A stretch of DNA of 64,000 bases from Canna indica (GCA_034359265.1 CP136895.1:46332001-46396000), one strand, 5' to 3'; counted from the first letter of the stretch, positions 23,029 through 34,511 are shown. Notes: a model not told the origin generated them from the letters alone. A program made the numbers and translations.

Positions 23029-23347
23029 GGAACAAGTTCGATTGAGCAAATCTCGACTGTTCTGATTAGCCTCGTGGGATAAGTTCGGAGGGCCTACCCA
23101 ATTATCCCCGAGGTGGTTGTAAGGAATAAGTTCAGAGGGCCTACCCGATTATTCTTGTGATATCTTAAAGGGGTAAGTTCGGAGGGCCTACTCGATTACT
23201 CCTGTGATATCTTAAAGGGGCAAATTAGGATGGACGAATCCCGATTGTCCCTACGCGTCTCATGGAGCAAGTTCGGAGGGCCTTCCCGATTGCTCCCGAG
23301 TTTCTTTATGCTAGGATAAGTTTGGAGGGCCTTCCCAATTATCCTAG
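23029..23347 (+). repeat. Array of seven hairpin units with covarying stems
   Basis: Units of about 33 bases share a loop resembling AGTTCGGAGGGCCTACCCGA. Arms: GAACA/TGTTC (23030, 23058); GGGATAA/TTATCCC (23076, 23102); GGAATAA/TTATTCT (23123, 23149); GGGGTAA/TTACTCC (23170, 23196); GGGGCAA/TTGTCCC (23217, 23245); GGAGCAA/TTGCTCC (23264, 23290); CTAGGATAA/TTATCCTAG (23311, 23339). The arms differ between units but stay complementary within each, with a few G-T pairs. Lies in the gypsy LTR just upstream of the gag-only insertion. Confidence 0.8.
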
Positions 23348-23451
23348 TATGTGTTGTTGTCTTAGGGCATGGTTGGCTTAGGCTTGATGATCTTCACCGT
23401 TTGGGTGTTGGCTATTTTTGGGCAGGTGGTGGCCAAATGGCCTGTTAGCTG

Positions 23452-25096
23452 TGTTGGCCTAAGGTTTTTTACCTTGGACTTAATCTCAGTTTTGATGATA
23501 ACAAACATAGAACTAATATTTCATTGAGAAATCTTTCAGGTTCCAAGTCGGTTAGCGCATGACGTCCCCGATCGGAAAAATTGAAGAAATCGAAGAAATC
23601 GACAAGGACGCTTGTCGACGCTCGAGATTCTTCTGGAAGTTAGATTTTAGGTTTGGGGTGTCTATAATGTAATGTAATCCACTTTATGATGCAAAGAACC
23701 CAAAAACCAAACCCGAGCCCTAAAATATGAAAACCCGAAAACCGCCCTAAAATTCACTAAGCCTAGGGAGCTCCTTGGAGGGCTATATAACCTAGACATT
23801 TTCATGACACAAAAAATGGTGGTAATTGTTGCTTGGGTAAAAAGTAGATAACGAGGTATTTTAAAGGAATTTTCGAAAGACTTTAGCATACCCATATTTG
23901 ACCTGGGAGATTAGAAAATTTTCGTTTTCCGAAAATTTGTACTAGACCCCAAAAACTAGATTTTGATTCTTAAGGATTTTATTTTTTTACATAATTTTAT
24001 TGAATTTAAATGGGGGGTAATCCTTATATAACATTTATGTTTTAAAGTTAAGAAATGTTATATAAGTAGACTTAGCGAAGATGGAACCCAGAATCGAGCA
24101 AACAAGCAAAAAAAACCAAGCAGTGCAGAATCTGCCCAGTTTCGGTCGACCGAATGCTGCCAAATCCGGCAGTAGCTAATTCGGTCAACCGATCGATCGA
24201 CCAAAGTGGGACAAAAAATGGAAGTATGCCTTCAGTCGTTCGGTCGGTCGACCGACGATCGACCAGACCTGCAGCCGGATGGCGGAAACGGCTAGTTTTC
24301 CGCCCGTTGAGTTTCCTCTTCCATGCCATCTCCTCAAGGCTTATAAATAGAAGCCTTAGCAAGCCTTCCACCCATCATCCAACATACTTTGAGCCATATT
24401 TTGATGATCCTCGAGCTTAATTGAGCCACCATTCTTGAAAACTCTAGTTCGATCTCTCATCTCCTTGACAAAGCCTTCAAACTTCATCAATTCATCAATT
24501 TGAGACATCAAGAGGACTAGAGAGTTTCTTTTGGAGCTAAGTATTTATTGTTTGATTTATTGCTCCGTTAATTATTGTATTTTGGTGTTTATTTCATTGT
24601 ATTAAAGCTTGTGTAAACCTAGGTTGCTAGGTTTGATTGAGTTGGTGGTTGCCTTGGTGCTAAGGCTTAAATCCACCATTGTAAACTTAGTTTACTAGGA
24701 TTAGTTGAGTTGTCCCTTAGGTTGAGGTGGGAGAGTGATCTCGGTAGGAAGGCGGGATACTTCTGGGTGTGGAAGTGCCTTCGGTTTGAGAGCGGAGACT
24801 TTGAGGTGTAAAGTCCTCTTTGTAAGGGAAACGATATAATCTAGTAAACTTAGTTTGGAAATCCTAAGCGGGGTGCTTAGATAGTGGAGTAGGCATTGAG
24901 GCCGAACCACTATAAATCATTGTGTTTGCATTGATATCTTGTTTGTATTAATTGCTTTATCATTTATCGCTTTCGCATTTAGTCATTCAATCGTGAATTG
25001 CCTAAGTAATCTAAGAAACGTTTAAAATCGAATTTCGGCGATAAGATTTAGTTAACACACTATTCACCCCCCTCTAGTGTAGCCATTTCACCAACA
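23452..25096 (+). repeat. 5' LTR of the gag-only element
   Basis: Contains clustered TCGGTCGACCGA palindromes (24141-24154, 24244-24255) and then TATAAATA at 24342-24349. The TATA box lies within AAGGCTT...AAGCCTT (24336-24357), a small inverted repeat. Candidate U3 promoter and cap region follow. Confidence 0.85.
24141..24357 (+). promoter_or_regulatory. Candidate LTR promoter: GTCGAC palindromes plus TATA box
   Basis: TTCGGTCGACCGAA (24141) is a perfect 14-base palindrome; TCGGTCGACCGA recurs at 24244, with degenerate copies at 24181-24203 and 24255-24265. TATAAATA follows about 90 bp after the last. The second LTR keeps the cluster in mutated form (30024-30152), but its TATA reads TATAATAG (30224). 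Promoter function is inferred. Confidence 0.5.
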
Positions 25097-25098
25097 AT

Positions 25099-25110
25099 TG
25101 GTATCAGAGC
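25099..25110 (+). other. Primer-binding site of the gag-only element
   Basis: TGGTATCAGAGC, two bases after the LTR's terminal CA, complementary to plant initiator-Met tRNA. Confidence 0.85.
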
Positions 25111-25164
25111 GGGTTGTAGATTGAGATTTCACCATCTCCTCTACATCGTCTCTCGATCTAAAAA

Positions 25165-26517
25165 ATGGCACTAGAGAGTTTAGCGTCTTCCTCTCCTGGG
25201 TTCGGTGCCTCGAACTTTGGTCTTTGAAAATATAGGATGTACACATATTTAAAGACTAAGGGTTTTGGTGTCCTTAACATGTTAAGACTAGAATTCATTG
25301 AACCTAAGATTGACATACATGCCTGTAGTGAATTGGATAAGAAAATATTTAAGTAAAATGGAGATGCAATGAATTGTATACTTTGCACATTACCAATTGG
25401 CATCCTTGAAAAAGTCATGCATTGCTCTTCGGCTTTTGAGTTATGGGCCACATTAAATGTTTTATATGATCTTGCCAAAACTGAAGAAATTGGTACTTTT
25501 AATGAAGGTGGTGATGACAATGGTCACTCACCTACTACTAATCTTGGTTTTGATGCCCATAGTGCTTTTAGTCAAAGGAGCAATTCTAAGAGCCGAAAAC
25601 GAAAGGTAGTTTGTCATGCTTGCAAATAAAAGGGGCATGTGAAGAAAAATTGCCCAAGCATAAAGAACAAAGCAAGGAAGAGGTCAAGTGCTTCCACCTC
25701 CACCTCTCACTCACTTGAAGCACCCTCTAGCAATGACTATGAAGCCACATCTAAAGTTAGCCTCATGGATTCTATTGATGAGGTACACTCTCCTTAACGT
25801 AGTCATGCTAATAAAAATGATGATGCTAGCTCTACTAGTTCTCATAACATGTCATATGATGAATTAGTAGATGAGTGTAGGAAAATGTATGCCTTGCTTG
25901 TTAGAAAAGATAAGGAAAATAAAATGTTGAAAAAGGAAAATGTGATGCTTAATTTTCATTTGCATGAATCCAAACTAGAAAATGAAAAATTGAAATCTAG
26001 GTCATTTGATTCATGCCATGATAATGTAGAACTTGAGCTCAAGGATTTGAAGCTTAAAAATGACAATTTAGAAAATGAGAATTGCATGTTAAAATCTCAG
26101 TTACATGCATTGCATAAATCTATGAATGAGTTGAAAAATGAGATGTTGATTTTAAGTAGGAAAGTTAATGCTTCTTCTTTAAATTCTAAAAATCAAAATA
26201 TCTCATTTAGGAAACCTCAAAAGAAGAATGTTACCCGTAAGAATGCTCATGCCCATCATCCTTCTTATGTCAAGCATTCTAACATTAAATCTCATGTCCA
26301 TGTTAAAAATGAAAAGAAAAAGTTTCATGGACATTGTTTTTGTTGTGGTATATATGGTCATGCTATCCATGATTGTGCAATGAAGAGAAATCCAAGTGTG
26401 GCTAGAACACTTTGGATTCCTAGGCCAACTAACCCCGAAGGACCGAAAGCCATTTGGGTACCAAAAGTTTCATGCTCTTTTGTAGGGGAGTTACCACACA
26501 AGGATAACAGAAAGTGA
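25165..26517 (+). pseudogene. Gag-like protein of the gag-only element (near-intact, few stops)
   Basis: Begins MALESLASSSPGFGASNFGL and is interrupted by stops at about 25228, 25354, 25627 and 25795; the last 222 codons (25849-26517) are open. Segments: a capsid-like region with HCSSAFELWATLNVLYDLAK; a first knuckle CHACK*KGHVKKNC (CCHC with a stop inside); a long coiled coil at about residues 1-110 of the last frame (heptads LKKENVMLNFHLHE...); a second knuckle CFCCGIYGHAIHDC; then LWIPRPTNPEGPKAIWVPK, the usual end of SIRE-type gag before protease. Translation ends shortly after, so no PR follows. The frame agreement across stops suggests fairly recent decay. Confidence 0.8.
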
Positions 26518-29323
26518 TGTGTTGAAGTTGGCCAAGAATTCAATGAAAGATCCTTACATGGTTGCAACTTCAAGATTTCCACCTACATGCCTACGGAAAT
26601 GAAAGTTGGCATCTAAAAGGTTTGGTATCATCTCATAACTTCAATTGATCCATTAATAGTTAGAGTTCATGATACTTGCTTAAATTGATTATTTTTTCCC
26701 GCTCATGATATGCTTTCAAAAGTGTTTTTTGTTTTTTGATTTTCGGTCTCTTCGGAGACCTATATGGCCTATAACGGGCGTAAACGACCTTGCGGTTCTA
26801 AATCGTAGGCTCATTGCGGTCTTTCGGTTTTCAACTAATAGGAAGTGTTGGAGATCTTATTTTTCAAAATTTCACATTTTGAGATCTCTTTGATTCATTC
26901 CGATATCACTTTGACTTATTTGTAAATGAATTTCTACTACTTAGCAAAGTAGGTCTTTGAAAATAATACTTGATCATCATCTTTGCTATTTAGTACGATA
27001 ACTTGCTAGTAGATATGGTTTGATTACTATTAATAAAGTATACTTGCAAGTTATTGAAAGTGGAAGGCTATTGTGAAGAAAATTGAAAAGGAAATGAAAA
27101 GTTTGGGAAAATTCTCAAGAATGAAGTATGAATTTGATTTTGCAAAAATCTTACTATAATACTTGAATACTTATGCTTAAATGATTTCTCCTATGCTCAT
27201 GATTGATTATGCATGATAAATATTTGAATTTTTATGAGTATGAAAAATCTTGATAACTTAGCTCATTTCATGATATCATGATATTTATGAAATCAGACAA
27301 GGTTGAAATTTTTCTTTAGAGACTTCATTTTAAGTTGAAAATTGGATGAACATATTTAGGTGTGTTAATGATTAGTTGTCATGTGCTTAAAATTGAAAAT
27401 TCATGAGAAATTGAGCAAAATGATAACTAGTTCACTTTAGAGGACTTAAGCTTGGAAAAGTTTGACCCAAGTCAACAAATTGACTTCGACACTTTATTTT
27501 AAGTCCAAACTTCATAAACATGTTTAGGAATAGGTATGACATGTTTCCATGCACTTAGAAAGAAAAATTCATATGGATATGAATAAAATGACATAGAGGT
27601 CATTTCAGGATAACCTCTTTTGGACAAAGTTGACCCAAGTCAAAAAATTGACTTAGAGGTCTCATTTTCCATCCAAATTTGAGGAACATGTTTAGATTTA
27701 CTCATGTTAGGTGTCCATAAGTTTAAATTTGAAAAATCATGAGTAAATGATAAGATTGACACTTAGCAAGTTTCATGATAACTAGTTTAGTTTTGAATGA
27801 AACCATGCTAGGTTGATATCTTGATTTAAGGACATAATTTTTATTTCAAACTTGACATACACTCTTTATATGACCATTATGTGGTGTCATGTAAGTTTGA
27901 ATGAAAATTGAGCATGTTTTGAAAAATGACTGAAAATTACGAAAATATCATTAAAATTTTAGCATTTTCAGTTATTTCTAGAGAAATATAGAAAAATCGT
28001 TTTTAACTGATTTTTTGAAACTGCACTTTCACTGAAAAATCTAGTTTCTTCAGTAATTTTTTTTAAAAGTTTCATAAAAAATCTTATTTATAGTGGAATT
28101 TTGAAGTTGGATTTCAAAAATGCAAAGTATCATCCTCTTGAAATATCAATCTTTCCGATACTTTGATTTTTCGTCGAAAACTTCAAATAAAACTTTGTGC
28201 ATACTATTTTGATTCTATTTCTAATATCATTCTCACTATTCTTTGAGTAAAATCATTTCTAAAAATAATTTTGATAACTTGAGCGATATCTTAAAAAAAA
28301 AGCTTTTGGTTAAAATCGAGATCGATTGAAAAATGGACTTTGAAAATTTATTTTGAGTTCAAACTTGACACATGCATTTCAAATGACCATTCAGAGATAT
28401 CTAAAATGTTTGAATAAAAAATGATAGCTTTCGGAAAAACACCTAAAATTTATGAAAATACCCTTGGACTTTCAAGAATTTTATGAATTTATAGGAAACT
28501 AATTTTTGACTGATTCTTGAACCTGTATATTCCTTGAAAAATCTAGTTTGTCCAGTTAAAGTTTCATAAATTTTGGTCAAAAATATGATTTTGTATGGAT
28601 TTAAAAGTTTGATTTTTGAAAATTTGAAGTATACTTTGACCATGACAAAAAGTGACTTAGAAACCTTATATTCAGCCCAAACTTAACACATACTTAGATT
28701 CACTCATGTTAGATGTCTATGTGTCTAAGTTTGAGAATACATCAGTAGATAGCAAAATTTGATACTTAGTCATTTTCATATTTTTATGCCTACTTTGAAT
28801 GAAATTGTGCTAAGTTCATATCTTGATCAAACGACATTATTTTCACTTCAAACTTAATATACATGCATTACATGATCATAACTTGGTATTTCGAAAGTTT
28901 GAATGAAATATAGAAATGTCTTGAAAGATTCACTTATTCACGAAAATATCCAAACTTGAGTGCATACATGATTCTTAGTTTGGATTTCATTTATCATTTC
29001 ACGATATCATGTATGACTTAGTCTATTACTTGTATGTATGTTTTCATCGCTTGAGTTGAGATCTTCATGCTTCATGAAAACTAGTTTTAGAGTCTCAACT
29101 TTGACTAGATTGACTTTTCTTGCCCTTTTTGATTGATGTCAAAAGGACGAGAAAAATATCGGTAAAGGGGAAAAAATATAGAAAAACCATGCCTATAGAT
29201 AGGGGGAGTTCTATTATATAGATATGCATGTTGATAAGGGGAGAAATCCCATGTTTGATATCCTCTATGCTTAATTATAGATATTTTCTTAAGGATGTTT
29301 GTCATCATCAAAAGGGGAGAGAT
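26518..29323 (+). repeat. AT-rich noncoding interior with degenerate internal repeats
   Basis: No ORF or pol motif in any frame. From about 27290 to 28930 it is made of diverged direct repeats. The phrase 'ttgacccaagtcaa..aaattgactt' occurs at about 27461 and 27628. A 'tttcaaacttgacatac..' unit recurs near 27848, 28360 and 28845 (about 500 bp apart). A 'ctagttt..tcagt' block recurs near 28040 and 28545. It ends in the polypurine tract. Confidence 0.7.
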
Positions 29324-30978
29324 TGTTGGCCTAAGGTTTTCTACCTTGGCCTTAATCTCGGTTTTGATGATAACAAATATGGAACTAATGTTTCACTAAG
29401 AAATCTTTGAGGTTCCAAGTCGGTAAGTGCACGACGTTCTCGATCGAAAAAATTGAAGAAATCGAAGAAATCGGCAAGGACGCTCGTCGACGCTCGGGAT
29501 TCTTCGGGAGTTAGAGTTTAGGTTTATGGTGTCTAGAATGTAATGTAATCATCTTGATGATGCAAATAACCCAAAAATCAAATCCGAACCCCAAAATATG
29601 AAAACTCGGAAACCGCCCTGAAATTCACTAAGCCTAGGGAGCTCCTTGGAGGGCTATATAACCTAGACATTTTCTTGACACAAAAAATGGCGGTAATTAT
29701 TCCTTGGGTAAAAACTAGATAACAAGGTATTTTAAAGGAATTTTTGAAAGCATTTAGCATACCGATATTTGATCCGGGAGATTAGAAAATTTATGTTTTC
29801 CGAAAATTTGTACTAGACCCCAAAAACTAGATTTTGATTGTTAAGAATTTTAATATTTTAGATATTTTTATTGAATCCAAATGGGGGGTAATCCTTATAT
29901 AACATTTATGTTTTCAAGTTATTAACTTAAAGTTAAGAAATGTTATATAAGTAGACTTAGCGAAGACGGAACCCAGAATTGAGCAAATAAGAAAAAAAAC
30001 CAAGCAGTGCAGTTTGCCCAATTTCGGTCGATCAAATGATGCCAAAAACTGGCAGTAGCTAATTCGGTCGACCGGTCAGTCGACTGAAGTGTGACAAAAA
30101 ATGGCAGTATGCCTTCGGTCGCTCGGTCGGTCAACCGACGATCGACCGGACCTGCGACCGTACGGCGGAAACGGCTAGTTTTTCGCCCGTTGAGTTGCTT
30201 GCTTCATGCCATCTCCTCAAGGCTTATAATAGAAGCCTTTGCAAGCTTTCCACCCATCATCCAACATAATTTGAGCCATATTTTGATGATCCTTGAGCTT
30301 AATTGAGCCACCATTCTTGAAAACTCTAGTTTGATCTCTCATCTCCTTGACATAGCCTTCAAGCTTCATCAATTCATCAATTTGAGGCATCAAGAGGACT
30401 AGAGAGTTTCTTTTGGAGCTAAGTATTTGTTGTTTGATTTATTGCTCCATTAGTTGTTGTATTTTGGTGTTTATTTCATTGTATTAAAGCTTGTGTAAAC
30501 CTAGGTTGCTAGGTTTGATTGAGTTGGTGGTTGTCTTGGTGTTAAGGCTTGAATCCACCATTGTAAACTTAGTTTACTAGGATTAGTTGAGTTGTCCCTT
30601 AGGTTGAGGTGGGAGAGTGCTCTCGGTAGGAAGGCGGAATACTTCCAGGTCTGGAAGTGCCTTCGATTTGAGAGCGGAGACTTTCAGGTGTAAAGTCCTC
30701 TTTGTAAGGGAAATGATATAATCTAGTAAACTTAATTTGGAAATCATAAGCGGAGTGCTTAGGTAGTGGAGTAGGCATTGGGACTGAACCACTATAAATC
30801 ATTGTGTTAGCATTGATATCTTATTTGTATTAATTGATTTATCATTTATCGCTTCCGCATTTAGTCATTCAAACGTGAATTGCCTAAGTAATCTAAGAAA
30901 CATTTAAAATTAAATTTAGGCGATAAGATTTAGTTAACACACTATTCACCCCCCTCTAGTGTAGCTATTTCACCAACA
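29324..30978 (+). repeat. 3' LTR of the gag-only element
   Basis: Same ends as the 5' LTR and collinear with it, with scattered substitutions and small indels (an extra attaactt block near 29921-29935). TSD AGCTG follows directly. Confidence 0.88.
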
Positions 30979-31531
30979 AGCTGGTCACTCCCTTATGACA
31001 TTTTCCTGCTTGAGTTAGGAGTTTTGCTTTGCATCTTATCTATGTGTTGTTTTATCGTGGGGTTGGTAGATCCACTCACTAAGTTCTTTGAACTCACCCA
31101 TTGTCGTTGTTTTGTTTTAGAGAGCCTGACCGGTGAGGTGGGCTGGAGCACTTGGCGCAGCTGGAGGGCAGAGGAGCCACATGATCTCATAGTAGTCCTA
31201 GTTATGGGTCGTAGTCGAGTGTGTAAGTTGTTTTTCATGGACTTTTGTTTTGGTATTTTGGAGTTGTAGTCCCGTGGGAACATTCATGTTTTTATTCAAA
31301 TTTTATTTAAATAGCAGTATTGATACTCTTTGATTCATGTTATTCCTCACTCGTGCTTTTGACAAAAACTATATTGTTTTAAAAAAATTGTTCATGTTTC
31401 TCTTTATAAATAAAACTGTTGTTTATTTTCGCTATCTTTTATGAGTTGGCATGTGCATGAGTTAGGCTGTGGGGTATAGCACGTATACCCTGGCCGGTCA
31501 CGTGACCCTGAGTTTGGGGCGTGACACCCTT

Positions 31532-32310
31532 GGCGAGACGGAGCTCCTTAAAAACCCTAGGATGATGGCCTTGGTTCGCCCAGTGGCTCGGGTGGAACTC
31601 TTAGAACATCCATAATCATCCTTATTTACTTTATGTTTTTACTTATTGCTTTTGCTTCAATTGTTGATAGCTTAGATAGTTATAATTGCATGAAGAAACT
31701 CTCCAATAATATTGAGTCTGAATGGTTAAGATATTAAGAATATCGGTCACGGCCTCCCTCATTATGAGGGACAAGTGTGTTTATTGTCACAACAAGTTTG
31801 TTGTGCACACACAGGGCCTTTTGTGCTAATAGACACATTGCACCTCATATGACACATATCCCTTTTGTGTCTCTGCTACCTTCTTGAACATGACTTACCT
31901 TGTTGAGCTATACTCAAGGGTGGTTGTTTTCTTGCTAGGGAATATGAACGATGGGTCCGACTCAACTTGGGCTCCTTGGTTTGTTGTGCACACAGAAGAC
32001 CTTGGTTGTCCTAGAGGCAAAAATATATGGAAGTCACATAGTGATGTGATCCGTAAAGAGTTACATACACATGAACTTATTAGGGTTTGTCATGTTACAT
32101 GCGAGACCCGAGTAGGAGAAGTGGGGTTCCATTTTTCACCTAAGGAAGTTTACCAATGAGGGCTTCCCGCTTCCAAACCGAAGGGTATTATGGAACCATG
32201 AAAATTAGTGGGAGACATGCATGATTATTTTAAACGACCTCATTGATCATGCATGTAAAATGGTAGCTTATACTTGTCTTTTCTTTTGCTTGTAGCATAT
32301 CATCATCATC
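31532..32310 (+). other. Copia B leader, second half
   Basis: Continues the leader after the CCCTT duplication. Text is collinear with 50078-50822 of the deleted derivative. Open stretches here (for example 31884-32159) are not kept in the derivative and look incidental. Confidence 0.75.
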
Positions 32311-33120
32311 ATGTCAAACACACTGTCATTACGTAGCATTCTTGATGCTAATAAACTCATTGGAACAAACTACATCAATTGGTTGCAAAATTTGAGGATT
32401 GTCCTCACAAAGGAGCATCTCTCCTATGTCCTTGATGACCGGCCACGGGATGTGCCTACCCAAAGGGCTACCGAGGAAGTAAGGGTCACTTACAAGAAGT
32501 GGCAAGTTGACAGCACTACTGTTGAATGCATTATGCTTGCCTCTATGTCTGATGTGTTGCAATGATAACATGAAAAGATGGATGCTAGGGCCATCCTCTC
32601 TCACCTCAAGGTGTTGTATGGTGAAGAGAGCCGGACTACTAGGTTTGAGCTGTCAAAGCAACTCATCTAGGCCAAGATGACGGCAGTGACCCCTGTTGAA
32701 ACTCATGTCCTCAAACTAATCGATTTGATCGAGTGGTTAGAGAAATTGGGCCTAAGCATTGATAAGGGGTTAAGTCAGGACTTAATACTCTAATCCGTCC
32801 TAGGGTCATTTTCACAGTTTATAATCAACTACCACATGAACAAGCTGGATGCCTCGCTTCCCAAGCTCCTTAATATGCTGAAGACTGCCAAGTCCCACAT
32901 TTTGAAGGAAAATGACAAAGTCTTGTTAATGGGTAGTGCCTCGAAAAAGACGAAGACGAGCTCTATTAAGAACAAAGCGAAAAACAAAGCTGTGAAACCT
33001 AAGAAGGAAATCAAGTAAAAGGAAAAGACTACTTCTAAAGGCACCTGTTTCCATTGTGGTAAAGATGGTCATTGGAAGCAGAACTACAAGGAGTACATTG
33101 CAGAAGTAAGGCAAAATAGG
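32311..33120 (+). pseudogene. Copia B gag
   Basis: Opens MSNTLSLRSILDANKLIGTN and YINWLQNLRIVLTKEHLSYV, the gag N terminus of many plant copia elements (UBN2/DUF4219-like). After a stop at about 32563 the same frame goes on with LSHLKVLYGEESRTTRFELS and IDLIEWLEKLG, then a basic linker. The CCHC knuckle reads CFHCGKDGHWKQNY: the last Cys (33085 region) is Tyr. Several stops, so no full gag. Confidence 0.82.
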
Positions 33121-33519
33121 GCTTTTGAAGGCCCCTCCACAGGCGCATTTGTTATTGAAATAAATTTTTCGTTACATAATTCTACTACATGGGTATTGGA
33201 TACCGATTGTGGTTCTCACATTTGCATCTTGTTGCAGGGGTTGAGAATAAGTAGAATGTTGAACAAGGGCGACTACGACCTCCGGGTAGGCAACGGTGCT
33301 AGAGTTGCAGCTTTAGCCATAGGAACCTATTGTTTATGCCTGCCTTCTGGCAAGACCATTGAATTAAATAATTATTATTACGTTTCAATTTTAATAAAGA
33401 ATATTATTTCTGTTCCCTTGTTACATGAACAAGGTTAAGAAATGTCTTTAAAGGGCAATTGTTGCAACATATAACATTCTGATGAGTTATATGGAACTGG
33501 ATGCATTTCGAATGGTTTA
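33121..33519 (+). pseudogene. Copia B protease
   Basis: WVLDTDCGSHICILLQGLR (from about 33190) is the copia protease active site; the catalytic triad DTG is DTD. Followed by LRVGNGARVAALAIGTYCL and NNYYYVSILIKNIISVPLL, normal for the family. A stop at 33436 separates it from integrase. Confidence 0.8.
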
Positions 33520-34511
33520 ATGGTCTTAGATGTAACTGATAATATTTTTCATGTTGAAATGCACAAAATAAAAAGAGATAATTTGAACCTCACCTATCTT
33601 TGGTATTCAAGACTCGGTCATATTAATGAGAATTGGATCAACAAGTTGTATAAAGATGGATTATTTGACCAATTCGATTTTGAATCGATGCCAACTTGTG
33701 AATCCCGTCTCAAATGGAAAATGACCAAGTCCCCCTTCACTGGAAATAGTGAGAGGGTCGCTAAGTTGTTAGAGTTGGTTCACACAGATGTGTGCGGACC
33801 GATGACAACTAAAGCTAGAGGTGGGTATTCCTACTTCATCACATTTATAGACAATGCATCGAGGTTTGGATATGTCTACTTGTTGATACATAAGTCTGAT
33901 GATTTTGAAAGGTTCAAAGAGTATAGGTCTAAGGTTGAGAAACAAATAGGGAGAAGTATTAAAACCCTTCGATCAGATCAAGGTGGTGAATACTTATCCA
34001 CTGAGTTCCTATATTATCTCAAGGACAATGGGATTGTCTCCGAATGGATCCCTCCTAGCACACCACAGCACAATGGAGTGTCTGAAAGGAGGAATCGCAC
34101 ATTGCTAGATATGATGCGGTCCATTCTTTGCTTTACTGATCTCCCGATTACTTTTTGGGGGCCATCTATCTTCTTAATAAGGTTCCCACAAAATCTATCT
34201 GTAGTACACCATATGAGATATGGAGTGGCAAGAAATCAAGTCCAAGGCATCTGAGGATTTGGGGTTGTCCTCTGTGTCTAAAAAAGTTGGAGCCAGATAA
34301 ACTTTATGCTAAATCAACCAGGTGCAGGTTTGTGGGATACCCTAAAGAGAGTTTAGGGTATTACTTCTACTCACCAACTGAACAAAATGTGTTTGTTAGT
34401 AGGCATTGCACTTTCTTAGAAAAAGAGTTTATCGAGGAAAGTGGGAGTGGAAGAAATGTTGAACTTGATGAAGATCAACAACCACAGATTGTCGTAACAA
34501 CCAGTGGATAG
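33520..34511 (+). pseudogene. Copia B integrase
   Basis: 244 open codons (33520-34254) include LWYSRLGHINENW and CESRLKWKMTK; two zinc ligands (His in WHxRLGH, the second Cys) are lost. The catalytic residues are all visible in LVHTDVCGPMTTKARGG, TLRSDQGGEYLSTEF and QHNGVSERRNRTLLD. A frameshift near 34160 moves the C-terminal part to another frame (34155-34511: LNKVPTKSICSTPYEIW, RFVGYPKESLGYYF, NVFVSRHCTFLEKEF). Confidence 0.87.

Larger units (their letters stand above)
23452..30978 (+). mobile_element. Full-length gag-only, pol-less LTR element (TR-GAG-like, 7.5 kb), TSD AGCTG
   Basis: LTRs 23452-25096 (1645 bp) and 29324-30978 (1655 bp) both begin TGTTGGCCTAAGG and end TTTCACCAACA. AGCTG flanks both sides exactly (23447-23451, 30979-30983). 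PBS TGGTATCAGAGC is at 25099-25110, and polypurine AAAAGGGGAGAGA is just before 29324. The 4.2-kb interior encodes only a gag-like protein (to 26517) and then 2.8 kb of AT-rich repetitive noncoding DNA. There is no PR, IN, RT or RNase H. It must depend on enzymes in trans. LTR differences are numerous by eye, so it is not recent. Confidence 0.9.
21196..31526 (+). repeat. Solo gypsy LTR split by a gag-only element; perfect TSD CCCTT
   Basis: The LTR halves are 21196-23451 and 30984-31526. It starts TGTAATATCCTAG, ends GGGGCGTGACA, and is flanked by CCCTT on both sides (21191-21195, 31527-31531). No internal coding or priming sites belong to it, so it is a solo LTR of about 2.8 kb. Inside: a TATA-like ATTATAAACT (about 21557), a GC-rich segment 21570-21920, a GTGAGTGG motif at 21924, a repeated hairpin array at 23029-23347, and gagcctgaccggtgagg (31121), the 3' portion typical of Tekay-like LTRs. 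Confidence 0.85.

Noticed and set aside
31884..32159. 91-codon ORF in the copia B leader
   Set aside because: The collinear leader at 50400-50690 does not keep the frame, so coding is not supported.
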